64,000 bases of DNA from NCBI GenBank assembly GCA_963746185.1, contig CAVVAE010000002.1:310001-374000 (forward strand), written 5' to 3'. The number at the start of each line of letters is the position of its first letter. Position 1 is the stretch's first letter. The translations under genes were made by a program, and so were the position numbers. The stretch comes from CAVVAE01 sp963746185. Lineage in GTDB: Bacteria; Actinomycetota; Actinomycetes; Propionibacteriales; Nocardioidaceae. Below are positions 63,425 to 64,000 of the stretch, piece by piece. The notes under the pieces are model-generated. The model searched no databases. It worked only from the letters and a program-made list of their open reading frames with translations, and was not told where the DNA came from.

Positions 63425-64000
63425 TCACAGCGAGAGCTCGTCCTTGAACAACGCATAGCCGACGAACGCCACGATGTCGATGAGAGCGTGCGCGATCACG
63501 AGCGGCAGCACCCGTCCCTTGCGTTGGTAGAAGTACCCGAACACCAGCCCCATCACCGCGTTTCCGACGAAGGCGCCGAACCCTTGGTAGAGGTGGTAGC
63601 TCCCGCGCAGCACGGCGCTCGAGACCAGCGCCGGCCACTCCCCCACCCCAAGCTGGCGCAACCGGGTGATCAGATAGCCGACCACGACCACCTCTTCGAG
63701 CACGGCGTTCTGAGCGGCCGCGAGGATCAACACCGGAAGGGTCCACCAGTACTCCGTCAGCCCACTCGGAACCACGGTGGCATTGAGGTTCAGCGACTTC
63801 GCGAGGAAGTACAGCCCCAGCCCCGGAATCCCGATGACCGCAGCCAGCCCGGCTCCCCACGCCAAGTCCCTCCACGCCGGACGACGGTCGAGGTCGAGCC
63901 CGAGACGCCGGGTGGCCGACGAACCTTCGGCGCTGAGCAAGAACACCACCAGCGCAACGGGTATGACGGCAAAGAAGATCCCCACGAGCTGGTAGGTCAG
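63425..64000 (-). CDS. CPBP-family intramembrane protease, N-terminus beyond the window
   Basis: At least 191 residues in an open frame reaching the window end; the start is outside (a GTG at 63985 is in frame but need not be used). It has several membrane spans and the three CPBP (Abi) motifs: a paired glutamate in NAVLEEVVVVGYLITRL, RGSYHLYQG with histidine, and IAHALIDIVAF. In this family members cleave membrane proteins or protect against bacteriocins. The arginine of the classic EExxxR is shifted, as in many actinobacterial members. Confidence 0.9.
   Translation of the reverse strand: MTYQLVGIFFAVIPVALVVFLLSAEGSSATRRLGLDLDRRPAWRDLAWGAGLAAVIGIPGLGLYFLAKSLNLNATVVPSGLTEYWWTLPVLILAAAQNAVLEEVVVVGYLITRLRQLGVGEWPALVSSAVLRGSYHLYQGFGAFVGNAVMGLVFGYFYQRKGRVLPLVIAHALIDIVAFVGYALFKDELSL

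Noticed and set aside
1..64000. tRNA genes, CRISPR arrays, insertion sequences and prophage genes
   Set aside because: None recognised by eye; no cloverleaf, regular spacer array, transposase or phage structural protein was seen. tRNAscan and a CRISPR finder would settle it.

Overview
The window looks like a high-GC actinobacterial chromosome, most likely Nocardioidaceae (Nocardioides or a relative). This rests on a B12-dependent ribonucleotide reductase with NrdR, LexA boxes of the TCGAAC-N4-GTTCGA type, the DUF3046-recA-recX block with miaB, miaA, dapF and hflX close by, SigE-family and ECF41 sigma factors, and a dispersed repeat containing TTTCGACAAGCTC that I associate with this family. 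No rRNA, tRNA, CRISPR array or insertion sequence was recognised.

Layout. 1-623: edge of an accessory locus, the N-terminus of an SMC/DndD-type ATPase translationally coupled to an 80-residue protein. 818-4424: nrdR-nrdJ, with nrdJ broken by at least four single-base insertions. 4.9-8.3 kb: a membrane protein, an epimerase, a decayed NAD(P)-binding gene and an ECF41 sigma factor, with a segmental duplication. 8.3-13.1 kb: a BMP-type (nucleoside-like) ABC importer. 13.3-17 kb: three secreted RTX-like repeat proteins around a methyltransferase; a fourth lies at 60.7 kb. 18.1-28.6 kb: a catabolic island (FAD/GcvT oxidoreductase, GntR regulator, APC permease, small-molecule kinase, glutamine-synthetase-like ligase, aldehyde dehydrogenase, SDR, class I amidotransferase-like hydrolase). 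It reads as gamma-glutamylation-based amine breakdown, with GGTCTAGACC-type operators at two promoters. 28.7-30.2 kb: two frameshifted surface-protein genes.

30.7-42.3 kb: a phosphodiesterase, an SOS-linked LysM protein, SDR, lexA, a DinG-type helicase, a sigma/membrane-protein pair, a lipoprotein and hflX. 43.6-50.4 kb: a ROK-controlled sugar operon with an ABC importer, GH4 glycosidase and BadF-type kinase. 50.4-64 kb: dapF, miaA, an M1 peptidase, a LigB-like dioxygenase, NUDIX, an FAD oxidase, miaB, a NUDIX-GNAT fusion, recX, recA, DUF3046 and a CPBP protease cut by the window end.

Quality note. Several frameshifts (nrdJ, the APC permease, the LysM gene) can each be repaired by removing one base, mostly from a short G/C run. 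Consensus error is the simplest explanation for these; the decay around 6.8-7.2 kb and 28.7-30.2 kb looks more genuine.
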